64,000 bases of DNA, from positions 42,007,733-42,071,732 of the forward strand of contig NC_068571.1 of NCBI RefSeq assembly GCF_025698545.1, given 5' to 3'. The DNA comes from Gossypium raimondii. Its lineage: Eukaryota > Streptophyta > Magnoliopsida > Malvales > Malvaceae. Below, piece after piece: positions 33,701 through 44,292 of this stretch. The first letter of the stretch is position 1. Every line of letters starts with the position of its first letter. The notes below the pieces were generated by a model, which saw only the letters and a program-made list of their open reading frames with translations, did no database searches and was not told the origin of the DNA. A program made the position numbers and the translations under genes.

Positions 33701-35139
33701 TTTAAACCGTTCAGTGCATTTATAGGTGGAACGTCTCGGCTGGTGCTGCTCGTCCGAACCCACAAGGATCTTTCAAGTACGGTGATATTACCGTGACAGA
33801 TGTGTACGTGATCCTCAACAGGCCTGTGGAGCTTGTAGATGGAAAACAGCGTACGACCCTTAATGGTATTTCGTATTTACCACCTTCAACACCTTTAAAG
33901 CTTGCTCAGCAGTTCAAGATTCCCGGGGTCTACAAACTTGATTTTCCAAATAAACTGATGAACAGACCGCCGAAACTTGATACATCTGTGATTAATGGCA
34001 CTTTTAAAGGTTTTATGGAAATAATCTTTCAGAATAATGACACCACAGTTCAAAGCTACCATCTGGATGGCTACGCATTCTTTGTTGTCGGGTAAGCTTT
34101 TAGCTTTCGATATCTTACTTTCTTTATCAATGGATGCCAGGATACACGAACTTGACAATTTTCCCTCATTTTAGTATGGATTTTGGAGTGTGGACGGAGA
34201 ACAGCCGAAGCACGTACAACAAATGGGATGGCGTTGCACGTTCTACCACACAGGTATATATCCCTGCCTCGTGATCTCATTCGCAAATGCTTTCGTACGA
34301 AGCTGTTCCAAACTTGATGGAACTCATATGTTTAAAATCTCGGTAAAAGTACTATGAAGTCTCCTGTACTAGAAGTCAGATTGTATTTTGTCCTTTTTAC
34401 TAAGAAAAAGGCAAACTAATCTCTGTATATCAGATTGAGAGCAAATCGATTTTTTCTTGTTAAAAATTTTATTCATTTTTATGGCTAAAAATTGGCGTGA
34501 TTGACGGAATAACCAGACAGTTACACGATTTTATCCTGATGTACAATGACTAGGTTTTGATAGTAGAAATGGATGAATTTTTTTACAGTAGGAATAGTGT
34601 GCTTTTTAATTTGACATACAAGGACTAATTTATTTATTTTTTAAGTAGAGGGCACAAAATATAATCTGACCCCTAGTACAAGGGCCACTGTGGTACTGTT
34701 ACTTCAAAATCTCATGTATGAACAATGGCTTCTAACATGATACCCGGTTGCAGGTCTTTCCCGGAGCCTGGGCGGCAATTCTAGTTTCTCTTGACAATGC
34801 AGGCATTTGGAATCTCCGAGCGCAAAATCTCGATTCATGGTATCTAGGACAAGAAACCTATGTAAGCGTCGTAAATCCCGAGGTTGACCAATCTGAGGTT
34901 CTGTTGCCGGAAAATTCTATATACTGCGGTATCCTGTCGTCATTACAGAAGTAAGATATCAAAGCAATGCAGCTATATATATATATTTCCTTGATTGCTG
35001 TTAATCTCTCTACTTTTCTATGTTCTGCAGGGATCAGGCACAGAGAGTTAATTTTTCCGGTGCAACATCGATTTCCGGTTCGAGTAAAATGGTATTCATT
35101 ATGTTAATCATTGCTTTAATTGGACATTCATTTAGGTAA
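30713..35139 (+). CDS. SKS: SKU5-similar (SKS) multicopper-oxidase-like GPI-anchored protein, 9 exons
   Basis: SKU5/SKS proteins sit at the outer plasma membrane and cell wall and affect directional growth. Exons: 30713-30859, 32492-32601, 32685-32955, 33046-33184, 33281-33641, 33726-34091, 34175-34253, 34754-34950, 35031-35139. They total 1779 nt (592 aa), all with GT-AG borders and joining phases. A signal peptide (VSFFFFFFLFVVSSFAG) precedes DPYVFYDWTVSYITASPLG. Cupredoxin domain 1 has VIGINGQFPGPILNV and WNGIQHRKNSWQDGV; domain 2 has SDWYTKSHK and GILINGYGPY; domain 3 has MDFGVWTENSRSTYNKWDGVAR and NAGIWNLRAQNLDSWYLGQE. The copper-binding HWHG/HxH ligands of true oxidases are absent, as is usual in this family. 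The last 20 residues are hydrophobic (MVFIMLIIALIGHS) after a GSSK stretch, as in a GPI signal. The length matches the family. Intron 1 holds two MITE copies and intron 7 one. Confidence 0.9.
31291..31668. mobile_element. GGTAAAAGTA MITE copy in SKS intron 1
   Basis: Starts GGTAAAAGTAACATGG and ends CCATGGTAAATTTACC, with about 150-bp inverted arms: CTTGTACTAGAAGTCGGATT left, CTAACTCCTAGTACAAG right. Target duplication not clear. Confidence 0.75.
31825..32181. mobile_element. GGTAAAAGTA MITE copy in SKS intron 1, 9-bp duplication
   Basis: Starts GGTAAAAGTACCATCG and ends GATACTTTACC. It is flanked by TAGTAAATA (31816-31824) and AAGTAAATA (32182-32190), 8 of 9 identical, which suggests a Mutator-type origin. 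Confidence 0.8.
34342..34704. mobile_element. GGTAAAAGTA MITE copy in SKS intron 7, 9-bp duplication
   Basis: Starts GGTAAAAGTACTATG and ends TGGTACTGTTACTT. It is flanked by TAAAATCTC (34333-34341) and CAAAATCTC (34705-34713), 8 of 9 identical. It makes up most of the 500-bp intron without touching its splice sites. Confidence 0.8.
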
Positions 35140-36461
35140 CCAGCAAACTCCATAAAATTTGGTGAATCAACCATCAATGGCAAATGGTAGATCAGAGATT
35201 TTGTTTGGTTGGCAAGAAAATTTTATGGGCAGGAAAGTAAGATACAATGTTGTTGCCCTGAAAATCTTGTACCATTGTAAAAGTAATTTTTTAAGAGTAA
35301 TTTGACTGTAAAGGAAATTGTACACTTAAAAGTATGTCAAAATGAAAATTCGAATTATATAGCTTTTTCAATAATTTAATGTCACATCAACATTTTGAAA
35401 TTTAGAATGAAAAAATTGCTTATTTTATCATGTCAAAATGTGTTATATTTATATTTATACACTTTTAATACAAAATATATTTACAAAAATCAATTATCAA
35501 GTTTTTATATTGTTTTTGTGCCGTGTCTTAATTTGTTTTAAACTTCAAGCTATCACTTTACTAATAATAATATAAAAAGCTAGAGAGGTTAAATTTTAAA
35601 ATAATAAATAATACTAAATTCATTATTAGACCCATTAATATTAAAAATGTAAAATAAAAAGTAACCTTCCATTTATATAATAGGATTAATTGCATACTTA
35701 TTCTAAATTGATTTTTTAATTTTAATTTAAAAGTATTACCAATGATACATTAATTTGGATAATATTTGATGCACTACCAGTGAATAAATCTTATTAATGA
35801 GCAAAATATTAAAAAGTTGGAAGGACTTTCTAATAAATACTTAAAATTTTATATAGATGTAATTAAAATTAATTATAATCTCTTAATAACAATACTAAAG
35901 TTTTAACTTAGGGTCCTAATTCAATTGTATTAGCAGAACAAATTTGAAAGCATGATTTTTTACGCAGTTTAAATTTAGTTTATATGATTATGAATTTTGA
36001 GAAATTTGTAAATTATTTTAAAGTTTAAACATTTGCTTACAATGATAAAAGGAGAATTGCAAAAATGACCTTTTGATGCATTTTAACCGTTCAAGTACTC
36101 AATTAAGTGAAATAAAAGCAAGGGCTTAATTATTTTTTAAAAATTTAAGAGCCTTTTGATGTATTTTAAAAGTTTAAATACACAATTGAGTGAAAAAATA
36201 TTTAATTATTTTTTTGAAAAAGTTGAGAGTTTTCTCTTGACTAAAGCCTATAATTTTTTCTGGTAGAAAAATAGATTTATATATTTTAAATATTATTCCA
36301 TCAAATACTTAATATAAAATGACATCGTTCATATGATTATGTTATTTTAAGAAATGAGTTAAAACATTTTAAAGTTTAATCTCAATTTAAAATCCCAATC
36401 ATAGTTTAAGGACTTATTGTGAAATTAATCCTTTAATATTGGCCACCTTTTTTCGATTATT
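35140..36461. other. Intergenic AT-rich DNA between two gene 3' ends
   Basis: The 3' UTRs of the SKS gene and of the minus-strand membrane-protein gene flank about 1 kb of very AT-rich sequence. Two similar phrases (CCTTTTGATGCATTTTAA at 36069, CCTTTTGATGTATTTTAA at 36153) form a small local repeat. No gene seen. Confidence 0.4.
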
Positions 36462-37187
36462 TCAATGCAAGAAAGCGTAAACCGCCGTGGAAATATAAAC
36501 CAACAGAGCCAAAGAAACCAGCACAACCAGCGCCGCCGCCGCATGAACCGAAGATTTGCTCCCACAAGACAACAGCCCCAACCGTATCTCAATCACATTC
36601 ACCATCGACAGCATCAAAAACAAACACCCCATGACGGACCCGACAGCGGAGCCCATCATCCCGAACCTCAAAACTTTAAGGTTAATGTGCGCCCTGAACG
36701 CTTCGTCGACGTCTTTACTGTTCAACAAATTGATGGCCAGTTTCAGTCCTTGCGCCACCAACGACGAGAAAAGGAAGAAGCTGAAAGAGACAACTTCGAA
36801 GACCAAGAGCTTTTTTGCGACATCGACGCCGGCGTCGCATGGTGCTCGGTTCTCGAGACTGTGTTGACCTGGGGTTGTCAAAGAAAGGCCGACGAAGACA
36901 GCTACGGTGAAGAGGGAATTGACGTTGACTAGACCGTCTAAGGCTGTAACGTGGACGCTTGTTTTTGATGATGACGAAGAAGAAGAGGCTGTGGACGTTA
37001 GCCTTCTGGACTGGACCGCGGGGTTGCCGTCGTTTCGGTGAACCCTTTGGTGGTGCTGCTGGTTGGACCTGGAAAACAAATGAATTTTCAGTGTTGAAGT
37101 TCCTAAAAAGGATTAAAAAAAATGGAAGTTTACGATGAAATAATGAAAAGGAAAGGTGATGAAAAGGAAAGTTTACTCCTCGTTCAT
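36462..37187 (-). CDS. Four-TM protein resembling maternal effect embryo arrest 60 (MEE60)
   Basis: The main exon (37068-36462) has an N-terminal Ser-rich stretch (LTSTASSSSSSS), then the motif HVTALDGLVNVNSLFTVAVFVGLSLTTPG. Four hydrophobic segments follow: about 50-68, 92-112 (VVSFSFFLFSSLVAQGL), 140-165 (SAVGSVMGCLFLMLSMVNVI) and 182-204 (AAALVVLVSLALLVYISTAVY). This agrees with what I recall of the At5g05950/MEE60-type plant proteins, whose biochemical role is unknown. There is no ATG in frame at the exon start. An 11-nt micro-exon ATGAACGAGGA (37187-37177, donor GA|GTAAAC) joins in phase to the acceptor TTTTCCAG at 37069 and gives MNEESNQQHHQRV, 205 aa in total. That first exon is inferred. 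Overlapping plus-strand ORFs are shadows. Confidence 0.72.
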
Positions 37188-37506
37188 TATTGATCAATCG
37201 TGGAAGATTTTGGGTTGTGTTGTTTGAAGGGTTTGTGGTTGCTGGTATAGAGATGGCCCCAAGGTAGACCCCAGGATTATGTAATATATTTTCTGTTTGT
37301 TTAGGAAGAAAATTGGGTGAGAAAAAGACAGATGCTTTGCTTTACATTTGCTTTTGGATATTCCTTTTGGACTAAGGGAAATTGTTGGAAGAAAGTTGTA
37401 AACTCTGAATAAATTATAAAAATTATTAAAAAAATCATATATTTAATTTTATTGTTATAATTTATAAAGAAATATAAAGCAACACTAACACTCGATAACT
37501 TCACAA
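37188..37506. other. 5' flank of the MEE60-like gene up to the MULE
   Basis: Promoter/5' UTR of the minus-strand gene. The MULE target site begins at 37507, about 320 bp upstream of the inferred ATG, so the transposon landed in the promoter region of this gene. Confidence 0.45.
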
Positions 37507-37645
37507 TATTTCTTTGGGGAAATTACCAATAAAAGCCTTTTTTTTCAAAATTTACCGAAATGGGCTAATTTTTTGATTATTTATCAGAATGGTCTATTTT
37601 CTGGGAAATTGCATCCACGTCAGCGCGATGTCAGGGTACGTGTCA

Positions 37646-37694
37646 GGACATCGCGTCCACGTTAGCGCGACCTGCTGATGTGGACGCGATGTCC
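37646..37694. repeat. Perfect 15-bp subterminal inverted repeat
   Basis: GGACATCGCGTCCAC (37646-37660) is followed after 19 bases by its exact complement GTGGACGCGATGTCC (37680-37694). It lies just inside the left TIR and upstream of the PMD TATA box. The same core in direct orientation occurs at the right end (44151-44163, GGACATCGCGTCC). Confidence 0.85.
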
Positions 37695-37763
37695 TCCGCG
37701 CGTGAACAGTACCCCAATGGTCAAAAATTTGACCATTGCCCCCCCAACGGTCGAAAAAAAAAT

Positions 37764-37771
37764 TATAAATA
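37764..37771 (+). promoter_or_regulatory. TATA box of the MULE-borne PMD gene
   Basis: TATAAATA in the context AAATTATAAATACCCCC, about 250 bp upstream of the presumed PMD start codon (38016) and followed by a C/T-rich leader. Confidence 0.6.
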
Positions 37772-38015
37772 CCCCCACCCTTTTTTTTTTCACAACCAAA
37801 TCCTATCTAATATTTCCTCTCTAATCCTCTCAATTTCCTTCCAAATTTCCTTCTAAAATTCTCTCAAACCCATATTTAATTTCAATTTCCTCTCAATTTC
37901 CTTCCAGAATTCTCTCAAATCCATATTTAATTTCAATTTCCCTCAATTTCATTTTTAAAATAATTTAAAATTTTTTATATTTTTAAAATAATTTTAAATT
38001 TTTATATTTTCATCA

Positions 38016-40182
38016 ATGGCGGATCATTGATTCGTCTTGATAGGAATCATATATCGGGGGAGTAAATGAAAATGGTAAGTATTAAATTTAATTTTTAAAT
38101 ATTATTTAAGATTTTTTATTTATGTACTTTTAGATAATTATTAATTTATTATTTGTTATAAAAGTCTGAAGATCGGTTATTGGAATGCAATATCCGGAAT
38201 ATGCATGCTTCATCACCGTTAGTAGAGAACTACCTGCGGGAAGCGAGTTTTTGGCACGTGGCGACGGTAGGCCGGGGATGCAAGTTGGACCCGAAACTGA
38301 TCAGTGTGTTGATCGAGAGGTGGAGACCCGAGACGCACACATTTCATCTTTCATGTGGAGAGTGCACTATCACTCTAGAAGATGTCCATCTGCAATTGGG
38401 ATTGCCGGTGGACGGGCACCCAGTCACCGGGTCTGCCAAATCTAGCAATTGGAAGGCGGTGTGCTACGAGCTTTTGGGTGCTATTCCGGATAAAATGGAT
38501 GGAGGTAAGGTCGAGATGGGCTAGTTACGTGCCACCTTCCTCGATCCGAATGAAAATTCAACCGAAATTGAAAGAATCTGATATGCTCAATCATACATTC
38601 TTCAAATAATTGGAGGTTATCTGATGCCCGACACGTCACGGAGCCGTGTACATCTAAGGTGGCTGCTAAAACTCGTTGATTTTAGAGGAGCCAGTGAATT
38701 TAGTTGGGGGTCTGCTGTCTTGGTAACATTATATCGGGAGATGTGCGGGGCGACGCGACCGAGGAGAGCAAACATCAGAGGTTACCTATCACTACTGCAA
38801 TCATGGGCACGGTTTCTCTTTCCATTTCTACGTCCTCGAGTGAACCACCCATATACATTCCCACTCGTAACGAGGTAAATTTTATATTACATTTTGGAAT
38901 TATTATGTAGATTTTTAAAAAATAAAAGTATGCTAAAAATTTATTTAATGGCAAGTTATCGTGGATTACCGTTTGAACTTGAAGATATACGGCTTCTATT
39001 GGAGCAACGGTCGGAAGCAGAAGTAAGTATTATTGCAAATAGATATTTCCATACATTTGCTAGTCGATTGATATTTAGTATTTAGTATTTAGTAATATGT
39101 ATATAACTAATATTTCTATCATGTTCATATAGTTTCAATGGACACCATACGAGGATCCGGCAATTCGGGCAGTAATCCCGGAAGAGTTTTTACAAAATCC
39201 GAACGCTTAGCACGCGAAAGTGGTGTTGATCAACTATGCAACCGTGGAGCCCCACCAGACAGACAGAGTGTTACGACAGTTTGGATGTAGACAACCGATT
39301 CCTGCGGACCTTGAGGTGTTTGACGATGAGGTGTTTGACGATTACCATAAAATCGACCTTTGGCTATTAGGTACGGATTGGCCTAGATACTGGTCTGAAT
39401 ACACGAAAATGTGGGAAAATCGGCATGAATATCTACCTACTCGGGAACAAATCATCGTTCCGGAGTTAGCGTGCGTTCCAGAATATATGCCATGGTTTAG
39501 GATCCATGGCAAGCTGTATTTACTTACGCCAGAGGAGAGGCAGCGGCAAATACGTATCGGAAGGGAAAGTAGCGGGCCTTTAAATCCAAGGCGACAAGAC
39601 TACGAAGGCAGCCCCTCAACGAGGCCCAGACAGTCACCCGGCTCATCATCAGCGGCCATGCAATCACCATCCCCAATGAGAGCACCGACACAGTCACCTG
39701 ACGCAACAATTCAACAGATGATACCCACGCAACCGCCTTTCCCTATGATGCCAGGTGTGTTTCCTAGCCCTTATATGTACTCTAACCCTTACATGTATCC
39801 TTTTCCGAATCCTATAGCAGGTTGGAGCCAAATGCCCGGTTCAGCTCCATTTCCTGTTATCCCGAGCGGACCGCCGGTATCTAGGCTAGCGGCGCAGGAG
39901 GGATCGCAAGGGGGGCCGTCGGGGAGCTCTCCTTTTTACCAATCTCCACCAACGTATGGTTTTCAAACACCATCGACGTTCATGATGCAAACACCTCCAC
40001 ATACACTATTCTTTGAAGGTGGATCATCGTCCCAAGTCCGACAACCAGATGTCGAACTGGAAGAACCACAATCACCACCGGAGGAAGAACAACCGCTACC
40101 GAAAGCTAGAGGAATGAGGAATCCAGCGTGTAACCGTCGATGGCCGCCATGTGAAACCAAATCCCCCGGGCATAGACATTGA
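38016..40182 (+). pseudogene. Plant mobile domain (PMD) gene captured in the MULE, degenerate
   Basis: PMD proteins (MAIN/MAIL1 type, aminotransferase-like plant mobile domain) occur both as host silencing factors and inside transposons. Start ATGGCGGAT at 38016. Exons are roughly 38016-38074 (donor AATG|GTAAGT), 38166-38874, 38936-39022 and 39133-40182. Recognisable blocks are [121 protein letters not shown] and VPEYMPWFRIHGKLYLLTPE. A Pro/Ser-rich tail follows. Lesions: an apparent 1-base loss at about codon 4, and in-frame stops at 38522 (TAG, expected Trp), 38579 (TGA, expected Arg) and 39208 (TAG, expected Trp). All three are single C-to-T or G-to-A type changes. No function is expected unless read through. 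Confidence 0.85.
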
Positions 40183-40199
40183 TTGCCGTATTTAAATTT

Positions 40200-40505
40200 A
40201 TTATTTGATGTAATAAAATAGAAGTTTATTTGATGTAATACGCATAAAAATTTTTTCGAGTTATTTTGATATTATTTGATGTAATAAAATAGAAGTTTAT
40301 TTGATATAATAGGTATAGAAATTTTTCGAGTTATTTTGATATTATTTGATATAATAAAATAGAAGTTCTATTTGATGTAATAAAATCCTAATTTAATTAA
40401 AACCCTAACCCTAACCTAATTTAATTAAAACCCTAACCCTAACCTAATTTAATTAAAAACCTAAACCCTAACCTAATTTAATTAAAACCCTAACCCTAAC
40501 CTAAT
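40200..40505. repeat. Tandem repeats with telomere-like units between convergent genes
   Basis: From 40200 to 40388 a TTATTTGATGTAATAAAATA motif recurs four times. From 40389 a 28-bp unit TAATTTAATTAAAACCC + TAACCCTAACC repeats four times (starts 40389, 40417, 40445, 40474), each holding two telomere-type CCCTAA words. The third copy reads ACCTAAACCCTAACC. Confidence 0.8.
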
Positions 40506-40702
40506 TTTACATAATTTGATAATTTTACTAACCATTAACACAATTTTTGGACTTAATAATTTTACATAATATTAGATTTGGTAAAATGTTTTGACTGGTA
40601 CTAACAATTAAGAAATTAAACTAATTTGATAATTTTACTAAAAATTAATACAATTATCAATTAATAATTGAATAAAATATAATTTTTTTTCTAAAATTAC
40701 AT

Positions 40703-43577
40703 TCAACTATTGCGATTAGGGCATGATCGACTTGTATGGCCTGGGTTCCTACACCATCCGCACAACTTCTGTTGAATGGCTATTTCTCGGATATCCATAT
40801 TGTTCCATATTCTAGTGGAGCAAGGTCGACCCTTTGGTTTGCGACGCAATTCTCTATCCGGTAACAGCTTAAAGGAGCAAGAGATACGGGCGGCCACTTA
40901 CGTTCATCTGGGACCGGTGGGAAAATGTGTCTCCATACGTTGTACATGTTTTTAATTTGTACACTTCGTCCACATAACTCATCGGATCCAGACGGAGTTT
41001 CTGACAAGCTGCAATAACATGAGCGCATGGATAACGAAGTGCATCAAACTTCCCACAGTCACAAGTCCTGTTTCGCAAGTGTACACGATATTGCCCGCCA
41101 ACAACACCTTGGTGCGGTCTGTCAAACTTAGTCACGCGAAACCATAAATTGTCTCGATCGTGACACACTGTGTGCATGATGTTTGCCCTCGCCTTCGCCT
41201 TGTTAATTTCTTGAACCACCTTACTGCACCATATATGGCCACCCTGCATCTGGCCTGCATAAGTTGCTGCTCGCTTTGGAAATAGCGCCGCCAAAAGGAA
41301 ATGTCTCTCGCACAACCGATGTTAGTAGTAGATGGCGGGTTCTTTTAAGAACAGAATTTATGCATTCTGCCAGGTTCGACGTCATATGGCCATATCGTAG
41401 GCCTTCGTCGTATGCTTGTGCCCACTGTTTGAAACGTATGTTACAAAGGTAGTCCACCCCTTCTCCGTTTTGGGATCGTAAAATTGCAAACATCTCGTAA
41501 AAACGATCTTTATTTATTTCATACCTTGCCAATATAAGATCATAGAGAATCTTTTATACCACTTCTACCAATAAAACTAATTCAAATTTATAAACGAAAT
41601 AATTCAGTTATAGATTAAATACCCATGTTGGTCACTTGTCGTCGTTCGCTCTTAGATGGATATTGCCTATAGTAGTTCGAAGCAACGTCTTAGGCAATAT
41701 TTATGGTGTGTGCGCTGCCACAAGCTTCCCTCTCGATCAAATGCAGCTAGTATACCGGCGCCCCGATCTGAAATAACACAGATATCAGGTTAGGGGGCAC
41801 ACATGCCTCCTTAACCTAGAGAGAAAGAAATCCCAGTCATTAGACGACTCCCCCGGTGTTATTGCAAATACAATTGGAAGAATTCTCCCACCGCCGTCCT
41901 GTGCCACTGCAACCAATAGCCGATGAGTATACCTACCGAACATGAATGTACCGTCAATTTGTACCAACGGCTTGCAATATGGAAATGCGTCTCGACATTG
42001 CTTAAAGGTCCAAAATAGGCGTTTGAACACTTGGCATCCACGTAGCAATCGGCCGTTGTAGTACGCATGTTCCGTTTCAAGGTCTGTGATGGCACCTGAG
42101 ACGTATCTCTCTAGCACCTGACACCACTGCCATATTTCATTATATGAGGCGTCCCACCCACTATGCATCTTCTCCAACGCCTTTTGCTTAGCTATCCAAG
42201 CCTTGCGGTAAAAGGGCATGTACCCCATTTGGCTACGGATATTGGCAATTATCACCGGCATTGAAGTCCTAAGATCTGCTTTTATCGTGGGCAGTATCAA
42301 GCTAGCTAACATAGCTGAATCCATTTTGGGATGATCTTGTGAAACACCTACAGAGGGAGTACATTAAATAACTCAGCATTGAAAAATAAAATTATTATTC
42401 AGATACATTAAATACTGTACCTGCAGCACATGTATGTGGACCTTTGTACTTTTTTTTATCTCCCACAACCCTGTCCTTTTCCTTAATGAGGCGACAATTT
42501 TCCATGAACATGTGCCGTCTTACACCGTACACTTCGCCTCAAACTTATCAAATTTTGATTTAACGACATGGTAATTAACACTGTTTTTGATGCTATGCTG
42601 TTTCAAAGCATCAATAAAACTATCCTTGTTGGTAAACTGATTACCAACTTCAAGTTCACCGAAATCTACCCCCGAACTTGTACGATCGCGCAACCGGTGT
42701 GGTAGATCTAAAAACTCTAACGCATCATTTGCTGACAGATCGACATTATGCATGTGGGCTAGAGATGAGTATGCTCTGAATTGTGGATTTTCTTCATCAT
42801 CTGAACTCCTTTCAGCATCTTCACCTTCTGTTGGAATAGACTCCGTTTCAGAAAATAATCTCACTTCTGCACCATCCGGCCCGGGCTCTCGAGGTGGATC
42901 CACTCCAATTATCCACATCGGAGTCATCTTCTAACCCACAATCATCTGCAGCGTACGACGTCCCCTCACTGGTTGATGTCGTAGGTAGTACGTCATCCCT
43001 TCTTCTGGGCATTTGATAACGTCCCCAATTAGATGTAGATTGCCATCCACTAGAACTTGATGCAGTTCTCCAGTACGTATTTCCAGCATCAAACGTCGAT
43101 ACACAGACGTACATGTCCCATCCACCGACAGAGTGTCTTGCAGGGGATGTGCTACCGAACATGGGCTGTTCCGTATTTTGTAACCCGCTAACCGAGTGTC
43201 AGCCAGGGGTCGTGTATACATCTCGAACACCGAACGGAAGTACATCAGTTGGCTACGTAAATTGTACATATAACTCAATATAAGACGCTCCACTAGCAAG
43301 ATGAGTCTGCACCATTGCCTCCAAACTACGAGCACCTTTTATGTCGAACGAGTCATATGTCACCGGATCAACAGAAGAACAAAATCGATATGTGATTGAC
43401 AAAACTTTCATTGGCGTTGTTCCGAAGATTTTACGCCTAATTTTTTTACGAAGTTCTGTCAAATCTATATTCTGGTTAAATGACAGTCGCACCGTATTCT
43501 CCGACAAAAAAAACACCATTCTCGATGTGGCAAACCTCACCATCGTAGTAAATAACAGCACTAATACGTTCACTCAT
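40703..43577 (-). pseudogene. mudrA: MURA/MuDR-type transposase of the MULE, frameshifted
   Basis: The start ATGAGTGAACGT at 43577 opens an N-terminal PB1/ubiquitin-like region (FNQNIDLTELRKKIRRKIFG). An acidic linker and the DBD_Tnp_Mut domain (GNQFTNKDSFIDALKQHSIK, KFEAKC, 42520-42700) follow. Next is the DDE catalytic core (VQIDGTFMFGRYTHRLLVAV, AITPGESSNDWDFFLSRLRR, 41785-42000; then PDICVISDRGAG in another frame). The SWIM zinc finger is CDCGKFDALRYPCAHVIAAC (about 41000-41070), and the C-terminal knuckle is CGWCRNPGHTSRSCPN (about 40710-40760). Frame changes occur in a T run near 43505, near 42780-42930 (two overlapping frames), at about 41790, 41680, 41290 and 40870. The enzyme is therefore inactive, but its domain order is complete. 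Confidence 0.88.
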
Positions 43578-43680
43578 TTTGAAACTCTAACTTTCTTAGC
43601 ATCTCTAAATTGTTTCTGCTATGACTTATGCATTCTAAGAACATTTTCTGCCTAATTTATAAACTCAGCCCAAACTTGCT

Positions 43681-44030
43681 ACTGTAGCAAAATCACGTCC
43701 ACGATGGTGCGATTTCACAATTTCTTCTCAAATAGCATCCTGGTAGAAGCGATTTTATACTATTTGCTCAGAAACGTCAAAAAAAAATTATTTCTTACAT
43801 GACCAACTGTAGCAAAATCGCGTCCACGAGGGCACGATTTCACAATTTCTTCTAAAATAGCATCCTGGTAGGAGCGATTTTATACTATTTGCTCAGAAAC
43901 GTCAAAAAAAAATTATTTCTTACATGACCTACTGTAGCAAAATCGCGTCCACGAGGGCGCGATTTCACATTTTCTTCTCAAATAGCATCCTGGTAGAAGC
44001 GATTTTATACTATTTGCTCAGAAACGTTAA
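43681..44030. repeat. 125-bp subterminal tandem repeat, 2.8 copies
   Basis: Copies begin at 43681, 43806 and 43931 with ACTGTAGCAAAATCRCGTCC. They contain ACGAGGGCGCGATTTCAC, AATAGCATCCTGGTAGAAGC and GCTCAGAAACGTCAAAAAAA. The TCGCGTCCACG core is shared with the subterminal motif on the left side. Confidence 0.85.
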
Positions 44031-44292
44031 CTCAAAATAATTTATTCCGGGACCTAAAAACCCTAAAAAGCCTAAACCCTAAATCCTAAAAGCCAAAAAC
44101 CAAACGTGAAAAAAATCAAAATCACGTCCCCCAAAATGCGCTATGTGTCAGGACATCGCGTCCATGTCAACGCGCTGACGTGAACGCGATTTCCCAAAAA
44201 ATAGACTATTCCGGTAAATAATCAAAAAATTAGCCCATTTCAATAAATTTAAAAAAGAACCGACTTTTTTTGGTAAATTGCCCTATTTCTTT

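Larger units (their letters stand above)
37516..44283. mobile_element. Mutator-like element (MULE) carrying PMD and mudrA genes, 6768 bp
   Basis: Flanked by an identical 9-bp target duplication TATTTCTTT (37507-37515 and 44284-44292). Terminal inverted repeats of about 115 bp: left GGGGAAATTACCAATAAAAG, right (read inverted) GGGCAATTTACCAAAAAAAG, and both then GAAATGGGCTAATTTTTTGA. Inside, a plant-mobile-domain gene runs left to right and a MURA-type transposase gene right to left, meeting tail-to-tail at about 40.2-40.7 kb. Both genes are broken. The exact target duplication points to a comparatively recent insertion, while the decayed genes imply it moved with a transposase supplied elsewhere. 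Confidence 0.9.

Noticed and set aside
36465-36932. Long plus-strand ORF opposite the MEE60-like gene
   Set aside because: Antisense shadow of a GC-rich, serine-rich exon with no family resemblance. The minus strand encodes the four-TM protein.
40389-40505. True internal telomere tract
   Set aside because: CCCTAA words occur only in pairs within a 28-bp repeat, not as a continuous array, so I treat it as a MULE-specific tandem repeat.
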